Below are positions 1 to 8,928 of a stretch of DNA of 64,000 nucleotides, piece after piece. The translations under genes and the position numbers were made by a program. Below the pieces are notes generated by a model. It saw nothing but the letters and a program-made list of their open reading frames with translations. It had not been told where the DNA came from and made no database searches. Every line of letters begins with the position of its first letter. The first letter of the stretch is position 1. The stretch covers positions 1,981,501 through 2,045,500 of the forward strand of contig NZ_CP110678.1 of NCBI RefSeq assembly GCF_026167545.1, in the 5' to 3' direction. Source of the stretch: Sphingomonas sp. S1-29. GTDB lineage: Bacteria > Pseudomonadota > Alphaproteobacteria > Sphingomonadales > Sphingomonadaceae.

Positions 1-1904
1 GCACCCAAAGCGGCAAAGCCCTGTTCCTGGCCGGCGACGGCGGTGACGATGAAATACACCGCGACCGGCGACAGCACCGGCAGCAGCGAGGGCACGATCA
101 TCTCGCGGATCGCAGCCTTGGTGACGATATCGACGGTGCGCGCATAATCGGGGCGCGAGGTGCCGAGCATGATGCCGGGGTTCGAGGCGAATTGCTCGCG
201 CACGTCCTTCACCACCGCGCCCGCCGCGCGGCCGACGGCGGTCATGCCGAACGCGCCGAACAGATAGGGGAGCAGCGCCCCCAGCAGCAGCCCGACGATG
301 ACATAGGGGTTCGACAGGCTGAAATCGACGGTGAGCTCGGGGAAGAACTCGCGCAAATCGGTGGTGTACGCCCCGAACAGCACCAATGCGGCGAGCGCTG
401 CCGAGCCGATCGCATAGCCCTTGGTCACCGCCTTGGTGGTGTTGCCCACCGCGTCGAGCGCGTCGGTGCGCTGGCGGACATCATCGGGCAGCCCCGCCAT
501 TTCGGCGATGCCGCCGGCATTGTCGGTGACCGGCCCATAGGCATCGAGCGCGACCACCATGCCGGCGACCGCGAGCAAAGAAGTAGCGGCAAAGGCGACG
601 CCGATGATACCTGCGAACTGATACGCCGCGACCACCGCGACGACGATCACCAGCGTCGGCAACGCGGTCGATTCGAGGCTGATCGCGAGGCCCTGAATCA
701 CATTGGTGCCGTGGCCGGTTTCGGATGCCTTGGCGATCGAGCGGACCGGGCGATGGTTGGTGCCGGTATAATATTCGGTGATCCACACCAGCAATCCGGT
801 GACCGCCAGCCCGATCATCATGCACCAGAACAGGTCCATGCCGGTGAACGCCATCCCGCCGATCGCCTCGGCCCCGAGCGTGGCTTCGGTGGTGAGGCCA
901 TCGGTTGCCGGATCGAGGAAGCCGGCCCCGCCGATCACAGCGCGCATATCGCCCAGCACATAAGCGGTCGCGCCATAGATTGCGGGGACCGAGAGCAGGA
1001 TCGTCGTCCAGAACCCCTTGTACAGCGCGCCCATGATCGACTGGCTGCTGCCCAGCCGCACCATATAGGTGCCGATGATCGAGGTGAGGATGCACACTCC
1101 GCCGACGAGCAGCGGCAGCGCCATCAATGCCAGCAATTGTTCGGTCGGCGCGCGCACCAGCAAGGCGATCGACACCATCGTCAGCCCGAGCGTGACGACA
1201 TAGGTTTCAAAAAGGTCGGCGGCCATACCGGCGCAATCGCCGACATTGTCGCCGACATTATCGGCAATCACGGCGGGGTTGCGCGGGTCGTCCTCGGGGA
1301 TTCCCGCCTCGACCTTGCCGACTAGGTCAGCGCCGACATCGGCGGCCTTGGTAAAGATGCCGCCGCCCAGCCGCGCGAAGATCGAGATCAGCGATGCGCC
1401 AAACGCCAAGGCGGTGAGCGTGTCGATTACCCGGCGGCCATTGGGGGCATCGCCCGCAACCGCGACCAAATACCAGAAGATCCCCGCGATCGAGAGCAGC
1501 CCCAGCCCCGCCACCAGCATGCCGGTGATCGCACCCGATCGAAAGGCGAGCGTCAGGCCGCCCTGAAGCGAGGTGCGCGCAGCCTCTGCAGTGCGGACAT
1601 TGGCGCGCACCGAAATGTTCATGCCGACATAGCCAGCAACCCCCGACAGCACCGCACCGATGAGGAAACCGATCGTCGAATAGATGCCGAGCGTTGGGAG
1701 CAGGATCACCGCGACGATCGCGCCGACGATGCCGATCGCGGTATATTGCCGGCCGAGATACGCCTTGGCCCCTTCCTGGATCGCGGCGGCGATGTCCTGC
1801 ATCTTTTCGTTGCCGGCGGGGGCGCGGATGACTGCTTGCGCGGTCACGAAGCCATAGAGCACCGCGACGACACCGCAGAGCATGGCGAAATAGACGATCG
1901 TCAT
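1..1904 (-). CDS. hppA: K+-independent H+-translocating inorganic pyrophosphatase, 3' end cut by window edge
   Basis: Membrane-bound pyrophosphatase that couples pyrophosphate hydrolysis to proton pumping across the inner membrane. The reading frame starts MTIVYFAML at 1904 and stays open to base 1, giving 634 residues of a family usually near 700. The sequence is almost entirely transmembrane helices. Signature pyrophosphate/Mg motifs are visible: [11 protein letters not shown] near residue 185 and [19 protein letters not shown] about 30 residues later. GNTTKA at about residue 487 has Lys where the K+-dependent subfamily has Ala, so K+ independence is predicted from known family rules. It is the last gene of the minus-strand run nusB-thiL-hppA, 122 bp after thiL. 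Confidence 0.96.
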   Translation of the reverse strand, partial: MTIVYFAMLCGVVAVLYGFVTAQAVIRAPAGNEKMQDIAAAIQEGAKAYLGRQYTAIGIVGAIVAVILLPTLGIYSTIGFLIGAVLSGVAGYVGMNISVRANVRTAEAARTSLQGGLTLAFRSGAITGMLVAGLGLLSIAGIFWYLVAVAGDAPNGRRVIDTLTALAFGASLISIFARLGGGIFTKAADVGADLVGKVEAGIPEDDPRNPAVIADNVGDNVGDCAGMAADLFETYVVTLGLTMVSIALLVRAPTEQLLALMALPLLVGGVCILTSIIGTYMVRLGSSQSIMGALYKGFWTTILLSVPAIYGATAYVLGDMRAVIGGAGFLDPATDGLTTEATLGAEAIGGMAFTGMDLFWCMMIGLAVTGLLVWITEYYTGTNHRPVRSIAKASETGHGTNVIQGLAISLESTALPTLVIVVAVVAAYQFAGIIGVAFAATSLLAVAGMVVALDAYGPVTDNAGGIAEMAGLPDDVRQRTDALDAVGNTTKAVTKGYAIGSAALAALVLFGAYTTDLREFFPELTVDFSLSNPYVIVGLLLGALLPYLFGAFGMTAVGRAAGAVVKDVREQFASNPGIMLGTSRPDYARTVDIVTKAAIREMIVPSLLPVLSPVAVYFIVTAVAGQEQGFAALG

Positions 1905-2026
1905 ATCGCTGATGGTCCCTCTTCCTGAAGGTGCCGCCGCGGTCTGGTGCCGCATTCGGTCACGCTGGCGCGAATAGAGACCCAAAAGCGGGGGGCGCGC
2001 AAGGCTTTGCCCGATTGCGCGGTGGC

Positions 2027-2920
2027 TCAACCGTGCTGATAGCCGATGCGCGGCGGCAGCGGGACGGGGTGGCCGGCTTGAGTGAGGGTCAGGCCGGTGC
2101 CTTGCGCAAAGCTGCCGACGCGGGTGGCCGGGACCGGCGGAGTTGCGTCGGGCGGGAGTGCGAAGAGGAGTTGATAATCGTCGCCGCCGGTGGCTGCGGC
2201 GAGGCGCGCTTCGCGATTGGTGCCGATATGCGCGGCATAGGCAGGCGATAGCGGGACCGCCGCAAGGTCGATCATCACCGCACAGCGGCTTGCCTGCGCC
2301 ATCCGTGCGGCGTCGATCAACAGGCCGTCGGAGACGTCCATCATCGCGCTGGCTTGGGGGGCGAGCGCGCGCCCCTCGGCAAGGCGGGGTTGCGGGCGGC
2401 GGTAGGCGGCGAGCAGCGCGGACGGCCCCTGTTCCCCTATCGCGATCGCAAGGCCGGCGGCGGCATCGCCGATCGTGCCGGTGACCCAAAGCGCATCGCC
2501 TATGCGCGCGCCGCTGCGTGCTGGGGGATCGGTGGCGCGGCCGATCGCGGTGAGCGACAGCGTGCGCGGGCCGTTGGCGGTGACGGTGTCGCCGCCGAGG
2601 ATCGGGCAGGCAAAGGTTTGGCATATCTCGCGCAGCCCTTCGAGGAAGCCACGGTCCCAGCCGTCATCGCCAGCGAGCGGATAGCCGAGCAGAATGCCGA
2701 TCGGCACCGCGCCCTTGGCGGCAAGATCGGAGAGATTCACCGCGACCAGCTTCCAGGCGATGTCTGCGGCGGGATCGGTGGGTAGGAAATGGATTCCCTC
2801 GACCACCAAATCCTTGGTGAGGACGAGGTCGCCGAGAAGGGCGGTGTCATCGGCGAGGTCGCGTGCGCCTGCGTGCAGCGGGAGGCTGCGTAGCGCGGTG
2901 AGGAAGGTGGATTCATTCAC
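2027..2920 (-). CDS. thiL: Thiamine-monophosphate kinase ThiL
   Basis: Phosphorylates thiamine monophosphate to thiamine diphosphate, the last step of TPP synthesis, in the cytoplasm. The 297-residue protein has the AIR-synthase-type fold signatures: an N-terminal DDTALL (binding Mg-ATP; canonical enzymes have DDAA), [11 protein letters not shown] near residue 35, [11 protein letters not shown] near 63, LGGDTV near 110 and [14 protein letters not shown] near 193. Start ATG at 2920. Gene order nusB-thiL is widespread in proteobacteria. Upstream lies a 200-bp palindromic repeat block that separates it from nusB, so a common transcript with nusB would have to read through several hairpins. Confidence 0.95.
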   Translation of the reverse strand: MNESTFLTALRSLPLHAGARDLADDTALLGDLVLTKDLVVEGIHFLPTDPAADIAWKLVAVNLSDLAAKGAVPIGILLGYPLAGDDGWDRGFLEGLREICQTFACPILGGDTVTANGPRTLSLTAIGRATDPPARSGARIGDALWVTGTIGDAAAGLAIAIGEQGPSALLAAYRRPQPRLAEGRALAPQASAMMDVSDGLLIDAARMAQASRCAVMIDLAAVPLSPAYAAHIGTNREARLAAATGGDDYQLLFALPPDATPPVPATRVGSFAQGTGLTLTQAGHPVPLPPRIGYQHG

Positions 2921-2925
2921 CCGAA

Positions 2926-3123
2926 CCTTCTCCCGCTGGCGGGAGAAGGATAGCGTAGCTTGGTCGCGAAGCGACCTAGCGCAGCTTGGATGAGGGTGGT
3001 GCGAGCCTTCGGCTCGCGCGCTTGCGAGGGCAAGCGCGGCACCCTCACCCAGCTTCGACTAGGTCCGCGTGAAGAACGCGAACCAAGTCTGCGCAACCCT
3101 CTCCCGCTTGCGGGAGAGGGAAG
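2926..3123. repeat. Composite palindromic repeat block (REP-like) between nusB and thiL
   Basis: The block is bounded by two inverted repeats of the CTCCCGC(N)GCGGGAG type, at 2926-2949 and near 3103-3120. Inside are stacked hairpins: GGTCGC-GAA-GCGACC at about 2962-2976; a perfect three-way-junction arrangement at 2991-3047 (outer stem TGAGGGTG/CACCCTCA, inner hairpins 3001-3017 and 3018-3037); and an imperfect hairpin at 3057-3089 (GACT-a-GGT-c-CGCGT, loop GAAGA, then the complement). No coding potential beyond chance frames. Confidence 0.85.
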
Positions 3124-3125
3124 GA

Positions 3126-3599
3126 TCACGCGCGCACTTCCTTGGCCACCGCGTCGAGCAAGCCGTTGACGAACCCCGCCTCGCGCTTGTCGTAGAAGGC
3201 GTGCGTCACGTCGAGATATTCGCTGATCACCGCGCCGGTCGGCACATCGGCGCGCGCCAGCAGCTCGTAGGTGCCGGCGCGCAGGATCTGGCGCATCGGC
3301 TTGTCGAGGCGGTCGAGCGTCCACCCGGTGGCGAGCTTGGCGGCGACGATACCGTCGATCTCGGCCCCCCGCGCGGTCGTGCCCTTCACGATGTCGTCGA
3401 AGAACAGCACGTCGGCGTCGATATATTCGGCGTCCTCGATCGTCGCGCCCAGCCGGTGCTGGTGGAATTCGTGGAGCAACGCGGTGACAGCGGTGCCCTC
3501 CATCTCATGCTGGTACAGCGCCTGGACGGCGGCGAGACGGGCGGCGGCGCGCGCCTGGGTGCGCGAACGGGTATTGGGGCTGGTCATGATGGGGTCCAT
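3126..3599 (-). CDS. nusB: Transcription antitermination factor NusB
   Basis: RNA-binding antitermination factor that pairs with NusE (ribosomal protein S10) on boxA, mainly for rRNA operons. It has 157 residues, the usual size. The all-helical NusB domain follows a basic N-terminus (RSRTQARAAARLAAVQALYQHEM) and includes LLHEFHQHR, FFDDIVKG and the C-terminal DVPTGAVISEYLDVTHAFYDKREAGFVNGLLDAVAKE, which is highly typical. Two in-frame ATGs exist, at 3599 and 3587; neither has a strong Shine-Dalgarno. The shorter form (MTSPNTRSR) is equally plausible. Transcribed toward thiL and hppA; hisD lies just upstream on the same strand, separated by a palindromic repeat. Confidence 0.95.
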   Translation of the reverse strand: MDPIMTSPNTRSRTQARAAARLAAVQALYQHEMEGTAVTALLHEFHQHRLGATIEDAEYIDADVLFFDDIVKGTTARGAEIDGIVAAKLATGWTLDRLDKPMRQILRAGTYELLARADVPTGAVISEYLDVTHAFYDKREAGFVNGLLDAVAKEVRA

Positions 3600-3609
3600 A
3601 GCACCACCG

Positions 3610-3683
3610 CTGGCTTCGAGCGAAGTCGAGAAGCCGCGGCGGCGGGCGCGGGCAGGTTTCTCGACTCCGCTCGAAACGAACGG
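3610..3683. repeat. Palindromic repeat, family C (TCGAGCGAAGTCGAGAA type), copy 1
   Basis: Left arm TTCGAGCGAAGTCGAGAA and right arm TTTCTCGACTCCGCTCGAA flank about 25 bp of unrelated sequence. The same arms occur at 5002-5080, 29347-29424 and 58805-58935. Here it sits between hisD and nusB. Confidence 0.85.
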
Positions 3684-3684
3684 A

Positions 3685-4980
3685 TCAGGGGGAAGTGGGG
3701 AGCCGGATCGACACCGACTTGGCGTGCGCGGGCAGGCCCTCCGCAGTGGCGAGTGCCACGGCAGCGGGGCCGATCGCGGCGAGGCCGGCGGGGTCGAGCG
3801 CGAGAAAGCTGGTGCGCTTCATGAAATCGAGCACCGACAAGCCGCTGGCGAAGCGCGCCCGCCTGCCGGTGGGCAGGACGTGGTTCGGCCCGGCGACATA
3901 ATCGCCGACCGCCTCGGGGGTGTGGCGGCCGAGGAACACCGATCCGGCATGGCGGACCTGCGCGAACAAGGCTTGCGGGTCGTCGACCGCCAGCTCGAGA
4001 TGCTCGGGCGCGAGGCGGTTCACCAGCGGTATCGTGTCGTCGAGGCTGGGCACGACGATGATCGCGCCATTGGCATCCCAGGCGCGGCGCGCGACCTCGG
4101 CGGTCGATAGCTCGCCGATCTGCCGGTCGACCGCCTCGGCTACGGCATCGGCGAACGCCGCATCGTCGGTGAGCAGGATCGACTGGCTGGTCGGGTCGTG
4201 CTCGGACTGGCTGAGCAAATCGGCGGCGATCCATTCGGGATCGTTGCGACCATCGGCGACGACGACGATTTCAGAAGGGCCCGCGACCATGTCGATGCCG
4301 ACGACGCCGTAGAGCTGGCGCTTGGCCTCTGCCACCCAGGCGTTGCCCGGGCCGCAGATGACGTCGACCGGGGCGATCCGATCGGTGCCATAGGCAAGCG
4401 CGGCAATCGCCTGCGCGCCGCCGACGCGCCAGATTTCGGTGATGCCCGCAAGTTCAGCGGCGGCGAGGACGAGCGGATTGACCTCGCCATCGGGGGTCGG
4501 CGTGACCATCACGATCCGCTCGACCCCTGCGACCTGCGCGGGGATGACGTTCATCAGCAGCGACGACGGATAGGCTGCGCGCCCGCCCGGAACATACAGC
4601 CCGGCGGCATCGACCGCGTTCCAGCGCGCGCCGGTGCGGACACCGTGCGCGTCGGTGGTGTCGCTGTCGGCGGGGCGCTGCTTCTCGTGATAGGTGGTGA
4701 TCCGGTCGCGCGCGAGTTCGAGCGCGGCGCGAAGATCGGGGTCGAGCGCGTCGAGCGCCGCCTTGGTCGCCGAACGCTCGATCCGCCAGCCGGTGGTGTT
4801 GAGGTCGTGGCGGTCGAACTTGCTGGTGAAAGCGTGGAGCGCGGCATCGCCCTGTTCGCGCACGCTGCCCACGATCATCGCGACATCGCGCGAAACATCG
4901 CTATCGGCTTCGCGCCGGGCGTTGACGAGCGCGGTGAAGTCGGCAGCGAAGCGCGGTGTGGTGGAATCGAGGCGGATCAT
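3685..4980 (-). CDS. hisD: Histidinol dehydrogenase HisD
   Basis: Zn-dependent, NAD+-linked four-electron oxidation of L-histidinol to L-histidine, the last step of histidine synthesis. The 431 residues match the family length. Visible motifs: YVPGGRAAYPSSLLMNVIPA near residue 128, GPGNAWVAEAKR near 210, GPSEIVVVAD near 235, the Zn/substrate-binding LLSQSEHDPTSQSILLT near 256, the catalytic AP-EHLE near 325, and GPNHVLPTG near 385. Start ATG 4980. hisG precedes it on the same strand, with a family C palindrome in the gap, so this is a split hisG-hisD pair rather than a complete his operon. Confidence 0.97.
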   Translation of the reverse strand: MIRLDSTTPRFAADFTALVNARREADSDVSRDVAMIVGSVREQGDAALHAFTSKFDRHDLNTTGWRIERSATKAALDALDPDLRAALELARDRITTYHEKQRPADSDTTDAHGVRTGARWNAVDAAGLYVPGGRAAYPSSLLMNVIPAQVAGVERIVMVTPTPDGEVNPLVLAAAELAGITEIWRVGGAQAIAALAYGTDRIAPVDVICGPGNAWVAEAKRQLYGVVGIDMVAGPSEIVVVADGRNDPEWIAADLLSQSEHDPTSQSILLTDDAAFADAVAEAVDRQIGELSTAEVARRAWDANGAIIVVPSLDDTIPLVNRLAPEHLELAVDDPQALFAQVRHAGSVFLGRHTPEAVGDYVAGPNHVLPTGRRARFASGLSVLDFMKRTSFLALDPAGLAAIGPAAVALATAEGLPAHAKSVSIRLPTSP

Positions 4981-5001
4981 GCGGCGGGTACCTCAAAGAG
5001 C

Positions 5002-5080
5002 CCGTTCGTTTCGAGCGCAGTCGAGAAACCGCCGCGGATCGCCCGGTCAGCGTTTCTCGACTTCGCTCGAAACGAACGGA
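5002..5080. repeat. Palindromic repeat, family C, copy 2, inside the hisG-hisD gap
   Basis: Arms CCGTTCGTTTCGAGCGCAGT and its near-perfect complement ACTTCGCTCGAAACGAACGG, with an inner GAGAAAC/GTTTCTC. The spacer CGGTCAGCG adjoining the right arm recurs exactly in the copy inside tolB. Confidence 0.9.
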
Positions 5081-5113
5081 GGGGGCGCGGGCTCGTGGTG
5101 GCAACGCGCGCCA

Positions 5114-5776
5114 TCATGCCGCCTCCGCCATTGCTACCGCCCGCCGGAACGCATCGACCAGCGGCACCACTGCCGGCTTGGTCTTGAACGCCGCGCGGTT
5201 GACCACCAGCCGCGAAGAGACTTCGGCGATCACCTCGACCTCGACCAATCCGTTTTCCTTGAGCGTACGCCCCGACGACACCAGATCGACGATCCGCGGT
5301 GCCAGCCCCAATATCGGCGCCAGCTCCATCGCGCCGTTCAGCTTGACGCATTCGGCCTGCACCCCGCGCGCGGCGAAGTGGCGGCGGGTGACGCCGGGAT
5401 ATTTGGTGGCGATGCGGACATGGCTCCAGCCGCGCGGGTCGTCCTGTGCCGCCAGGTCTGCGGGTTCGGCGACCGACAGCCGGCAATGGCCGATGCCGAG
5501 GTCGACCGGCGCATAGAGTTCCGAATACGCGAATTCCATCAACACGTCCGACCCGACGATGCCGAGCTGTGCCGCGCCATGCGCGACAAAGGTGGCGACG
5601 TCGAACGCGCGGACGCGGATCAGGTCGATATGCGCGACATTGGTCGAAAAGCGCAGCGCGCGGCTGTTCTCGTCGGAAAAGGCGGGTTCGGGCACGACGC
5701 CGGCGGCCGCCAGCAACGGCAGCGCCTCGGCGAGGATCCGGCCCTTGGGCACGGCGATGATGATGCGATCGGTCAT
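5114..5776 (-). CDS. hisG: ATP phosphoribosyltransferase, short form HisG
   Basis: First and committed step of histidine synthesis: ATP plus PRPP to phosphoribosyl-ATP. The start is placed at ATG 5776 ([14 protein letters not shown]), giving 220 residues; the frame is open 14 codons further upstream but those residues are not family-like. Motifs include AVPKGRI at the N-terminus, [11 protein letters not shown] near 62, and the PRPP-binding [14 protein letters not shown] near 177. The length is that of the short form, which lacks the C-terminal regulatory domain and normally needs the HisZ partner; no hisZ is seen in this window. Last residues run up to a family C palindrome and hisD. Confidence 0.95.
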   Translation of the reverse strand: MTDRIIIAVPKGRILAEALPLLAAAGVVPEPAFSDENSRALRFSTNVAHIDLIRVRAFDVATFVAHGAAQLGIVGSDVLMEFAYSELYAPVDLGIGHCRLSVAEPADLAAQDDPRGWSHVRIATKYPGVTRRHFAARGVQAECVKLNGAMELAPILGLAPRIVDLVSSGRTLKENGLVEVEVIAEVSSRLVVNRAAFKTKPAVVPLVDAFRRAVAMAEAA

Positions 5777-5854
5777 GGGATGCGGCGCTTTACGTGGGGG
5801 GTGGGGCGAGCGCAACAAGGGCGGGGGACGGTATACTGCCCCCCATTGGGTCTT

Positions 5855-6733
5855 TTAGTTCGCCGCCAGCCAATCGCGGATCGCGGCGTTTACCGCTTCG
5901 GGCTTTTCCCAGGGTACGAAATGGCCGGCGTCTTCGATGCGGACCACGGTGAGGTTGGGTACCAGCGCGTCCAGCCCCTCTAACTGGCACGGCAACAACG
6001 CGCGGTCCTGCATCCCCCAGATCACCAGGGTCGGCATCGTCACCGGCGGGAAGCGCGCGTCGAGGAACGCGGGGCGCGAGATAACCTCGTCCATTTCGGG
6101 CACCTGGATCGCGCTGGCGCGATACCAATTGAGCATCGCGGTGATCGCGCCCGGCTGCGACCATTGGTCGAGATAGGCGGCTTTTTCGGGCGCGATCAGC
6201 GCGGGATCGACATGCTTGGCGAAGCTGGTGTCGAAGAACGCCTCGAGCCCGATCCGGTCGATATGGCTTTCGAGCTCGGGGTTGCGGAAGGCGCGGATAT
6301 ATTGGCTGGCGGCGCGCTGCGCCGGATCGTCGATGACGCTGCGCTGGAAGATCAGCGGATGCGGTGCGTTGAGGATCACCAGCCGTTCGATCCGCCCGGG
6401 CTGCTGCAGCGCCGCCATCCACGCGATCGCCCCGCCCCAGTCGTGCGCGACCAGCGTAAAGCGATCGATGCCGAAATGGTCGGCGAGCGCGATCAGGTCG
6501 GCGACCGGCTTGTCGGGGGTGTATTGGTCGACGCCTTTCGGCTTGTCCGACCGTGCGAAGCCGCGCTGGTCGGGCGCGATGCAGAAATGATCGCGCGCGA
6601 ATTCGGGGAGCTGGTGGCGCCAGGTGCGGTGCGATTCGGGGAAGCCGTGGAGGAAGATCATCGCGGGATGCGCAGGATCGCCCGCGGTGACGACGTCGAG
6701 GCTGATGCCGGTGGATAGTGCGATGTGCTGCAT
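5855..6733 (-). CDS. Alpha/beta hydrolase, epoxide hydrolase/haloalkane dehalogenase type
   Basis: The 292-residue cytoplasmic alpha/beta hydrolase starts at ATG 6733 (MQHIALSTGI); upstream codons of the open frame come from a repeat. The oxyanion motif HGFPESHRTW near residue 30 and the nucleophile elbow VAHDWGGAIAW near residue 100 carry Asp rather than Ser, which is typical of epoxide hydrolases and haloalkane/fluoroacetate dehalogenases. A cap domain with YIRAFRNPEL and W/Y-rich helices follows. The catalytic His is in EDAGHFVPWEKPE near the C-terminus. The HGxP oxyanion motif favours epoxide hydrolase, but the substrate cannot be told from sequence. It stands alone between hisG and a repeat block. 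Confidence 0.85.
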   Translation of the reverse strand: MQHIALSTGISLDVVTAGDPAHPAMIFLHGFPESHRTWRHQLPEFARDHFCIAPDQRGFARSDKPKGVDQYTPDKPVADLIALADHFGIDRFTLVAHDWGGAIAWMAALQQPGRIERLVILNAPHPLIFQRSVIDDPAQRAASQYIRAFRNPELESHIDRIGLEAFFDTSFAKHVDPALIAPEKAAYLDQWSQPGAITAMLNWYRASAIQVPEMDEVISRPAFLDARFPPVTMPTLVIWGMQDRALLPCQLEGLDALVPNLTVVRIEDAGHFVPWEKPEAVNAAIRDWLAAN

Positions 6734-6753
6734 GGATTCGCCTCCGCTTTCTT

Positions 6754-6995
6754 CCCCCCTCCCGCTTGCGAGTTTCAGGTCGGTCAGGCCCCCGGCCTGA
6801 CCTGAACGATGCGGGGCATCGTTCACCTGAAACTGGGTCGGGGGAGGGCTTGTGGTCACCGCCGCCCGTTGTGGTTGAGGACATGCCCTCCCCTAGCCCC
6901 TCCCGCAAGCGGGAGGGGGATTTGCCACAAGCGGCGTCGCCCGTACCCGCCCCCTCCACCATGCTTCGCATGGTCCCCCTCCCCCTGCGGGGGAG
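6754..6995. repeat. Composite palindromic repeat block (family A) with an inserted 64-nt double-hairpin module
   Basis: A CCCCTCCCGC...GCGGGAGGGG repeat is interrupted at 6771-6834 by a 64-nt module: outer stem AGTTTCAGGT/ACCTGAAACT (10 bp, perfect) enclosing hairpins GGTCAGGCC-CCC-GGCCTGACC and GAACGATGC-GGG-GCATCGTTC. A related module is at 61861-61924. The end of the block (about 6930-6995) is a second type with CACCATGCTTCGCATGG, resembling 60423-60560. The block fills the 271-bp gap between the pirin and hydrolase genes. Confidence 0.85.
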
Positions 6996-7004
6996 GATTT
7001 TAGG

Positions 7005-7907
7005 TCACGGATAGCTTACCGTCTTGGGTGCTTCGGGGATCGGGATCCATTCGTCCTCGTCGCCGGGCACCTTGGGGAAAAGGCCCGCCTTCCAGTCGTG
7101 CTTCGCCTGGTTGATCCGGTCGCGGCTCGACGAGACGAAGTTCCACCAGACATGGCGCGGGGTGGCGAAGGCTTCGCCGCCGCACAGCATCGCGCGCGCG
7201 CCGCTGCCCGAGCGCAGCGTCGCGCGGATGCCGGGGCGCAGCACATAGAGCGTCGTCGGTTCGAGCTTCATCCCATCGAGCGTCGCATCGCCCTCGACCA
7301 GATAGATCGCGCGTTCGTCGGCCGAATCGTCGATCGGGACGCTGCCGCCGGGATCGAGCGCGATATCGGCATAGATCGTCTGCGCATGCGTCGTGGTCGG
7401 CGCGGTGGCGCCCCAGAGCGATCCCATGATGATTCGCGACCGCGCGCCCGCGCCCTCGATCACCGGCAGATCGTCGCGCTCGACATGCTCGAACGCCGGA
7501 TCGATTTCCTCGTCGGCCTCGGGCAGCGCGAGCCAGGTCTGGATGCCGAACAATGCCGGCCCCTTGGCGCGCTCCTCGCCCGGCGAGCGTTCCGAATGGA
7601 CGATGCCGCTGCCGGCGGTCATCAAATTCACCGCGCCCGGTTCGATCACGATGTCGCTGCCCACCGAATCGCGATGGCCGATCGCGCCCGCGAACAGATA
7701 GGTGACCGTCGCCAGGTTGATATGCGGATGCGGGCGGACGTCGATCCCCTGCCCCGCCGCCATCAGCGCCGGCCCCATCTGGTCGAAGAAGATGAACGGC
7801 CCGACCATCGTGCGTTCGCGATTGGGCAATGTGCGGTGGACCTTGAACCCGCCCAGATCGTGGCTGACCGGCAGGATCGTTTGCAGGACAAGGTCGTCAT
7901 TGGTCAT
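7005..7907 (-). CDS. Pirin family protein (cupin)
   Basis: Bicupin pirin of 300 residues. The start is ATG 7907 (MTNDDLVLQTILPVSH); the frame is open 79 codons further, but that region is the overlapping glutathione transferase gene. The metal-ligand set typical of pirins is present: RPHPHINLATVTYLF near residue 63 and the SGIVHSERSP segment near 110. Bacterial pirins are metal-binding proteins, some with quercetinase activity; the actual role here is unknown. Its ATG overlaps the stop of the upstream gst gene (ATGA), implying translational coupling within the bolA-gst-pirin operon. Confidence 0.93.
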   Translation of the reverse strand: MTNDDLVLQTILPVSHDLGGFKVHRTLPNRERTMVGPFIFFDQMGPALMAAGQGIDVRPHPHINLATVTYLFAGAIGHRDSVGSDIVIEPGAVNLMTAGSGIVHSERSPGEERAKGPALFGIQTWLALPEADEEIDPAFEHVERDDLPVIEGAGARSRIIMGSLWGATAPTTTHAQTIYADIALDPGGSVPIDDSADERAIYLVEGDATLDGMKLEPTTLYVLRPGIRATLRSGSGARAMLCGGEAFATPRHVWWNFVSSSRDRINQAKHDWKAGLFPKVPGDEDEWIPIPEAPKTVSYP

Positions 7908-8611
7908 GCGGCGTCCAGTTCGGGATAATGGCGGAAGATGCCGTCCTGGTTGAAGCGGATGCGCCGCTCGCTCGCAAGATAGGCGCGCACCCCCGCCAGC
8001 TCGGCGACCATCGCGTGGATCCGCATCAATCCCGGATACTCCGGAGCAAGCGTCGCCATGCGCTTGGGGAACATGTAGCGCAGCCCCGCGACCAGCTGGA
8101 ACAGCGAGGTATCGGCATAGGTCCAGCGATGATCGATCAGCCATTCGCCATCATTGGCGGTGGCGGCATCCTCGAAATGGCCGAGGAACTTGGGCAGTCG
8201 TTCGGCGCGAAATTGTTCGGCGGCGCGCGCGGCTTCGGGGCGCTGCTCGTCATAATAGGCACCGCTGCCGACCGGGTGATGGACATTATGCACCTCGGCG
8301 ACGCAATCGGCGATCGTCAGCTGCAACTGGTTGAGCCACAGCCGGTCGGCCATGCCCGAAGGTGCGAGGTGATGCCGCTCGCCCAGATATTGCAGGATGT
8401 TGGCGACCTGCGCGATCACCAGCTCGTCGACCTCGAGATAGGGCGGCGCGAAGGGCGTGCGGCCGGTGCGGTCGTTCAGGTCGGCGAGCAGCGCCTCATC
8501 GCCCTGTTCGCGTGCGCAATCGGTGTAGCTGATGCCGCCGGCCTCAAGCGCGAGCCGGACGAACTCGCCGCGCCCCTGCACCGCCAACCAATACCATAAT
8601 TTATACGCCAC
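7904..8611 (-). CDS. Glutathione S-transferase family protein
   Basis: 235-residue GST, cytoplasmic. The N-terminal thioredoxin-like domain begins AYKLWYWLAVQGRGEFVRLALEAGG, with the early Tyr and the R-x-E/L arrangement of sigma/omega-like GSTs. FAPPYLEVDELVIAQVANILQYLG near residue 55 is the glutathione gamma-glutamyl binding region (usually Q-S; here A-Q). The C-terminal all-helical domain carries WTYADTSLFQLV. Starts with GTG at 8611, immediately after the TGA of bolA (no gap), and overlaps the pirin start by 4 nt. Substrate unknown. Confidence 0.9.
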   Translation of the reverse strand: MAYKLWYWLAVQGRGEFVRLALEAGGISYTDCAREQGDEALLADLNDRTGRTPFAPPYLEVDELVIAQVANILQYLGERHHLAPSGMADRLWLNQLQLTIADCVAEVHNVHHPVGSGAYYDEQRPEAARAAEQFRAERLPKFLGHFEDAATANDGEWLIDHRWTYADTSLFQLVAGLRYMFPKRMATLAPEYPGLMRIHAMVAELAGVRAYLASERRIRFNQDGIFRHYPELDAA

Positions 8612-8899
8612 TCAGCTTTCTCCCGGCGCGCGCACCTTCATACGCAGCGCGTGGATCCGGGTGGCCAACAAGTCGGCGAGCGCCTGGTTCACCAGCCGCT
8701 GGCGCGCGACACGGTTGAGGCCGGCGAAGGCGGCGCTTTCGACCTCGACCGCGAAATGCGATTCGCCGCTGCCGTCATCGCCGAGATGGCCGGCGTGGAG
8801 GTGGCTTTCATTCTCGACGATCAGATGCGTCGGGGCGAGGGCGTCGTGCAGGCGCGCGGTGATCGCTGCCTCGACGGATGCGGTGGCGGGCTGGTTCAT
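8612..8899 (-). CDS. BolA family protein
   Basis: 95-residue BolA-fold protein. Features: ARLHDALAPTHLIVENESHLHAGH, with the conserved H-x-G-H, then GESHFAVEVES and NRVARQRLVNQALADLL. BolA proteins bind [2Fe-2S] clusters together with monothiol glutaredoxins and affect iron homeostasis and morphology. First gene of bolA-gst-pirin; only 29 bp separate its start from the divergent J-protein gene. BolA next to this J-protein and cobST is a known alphaproteobacterial neighbourhood. Confidence 0.93.
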   Translation of the reverse strand: MNQPATASVEAAITARLHDALAPTHLIVENESHLHAGHLGDDGSGESHFAVEVESAAFAGLNRVARQRLVNQALADLLATRIHALRMKVRAPGES

Positions 8900-8928
8900 C
8901 GGGCCTATATAGTCCGTTTTGTGACAAG

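Noticed and set aside
192..1325. 377-codon plus-strand frame over the hppA gene
   Set aside because: hppA motifs are clear on the minus strand through this whole stretch.
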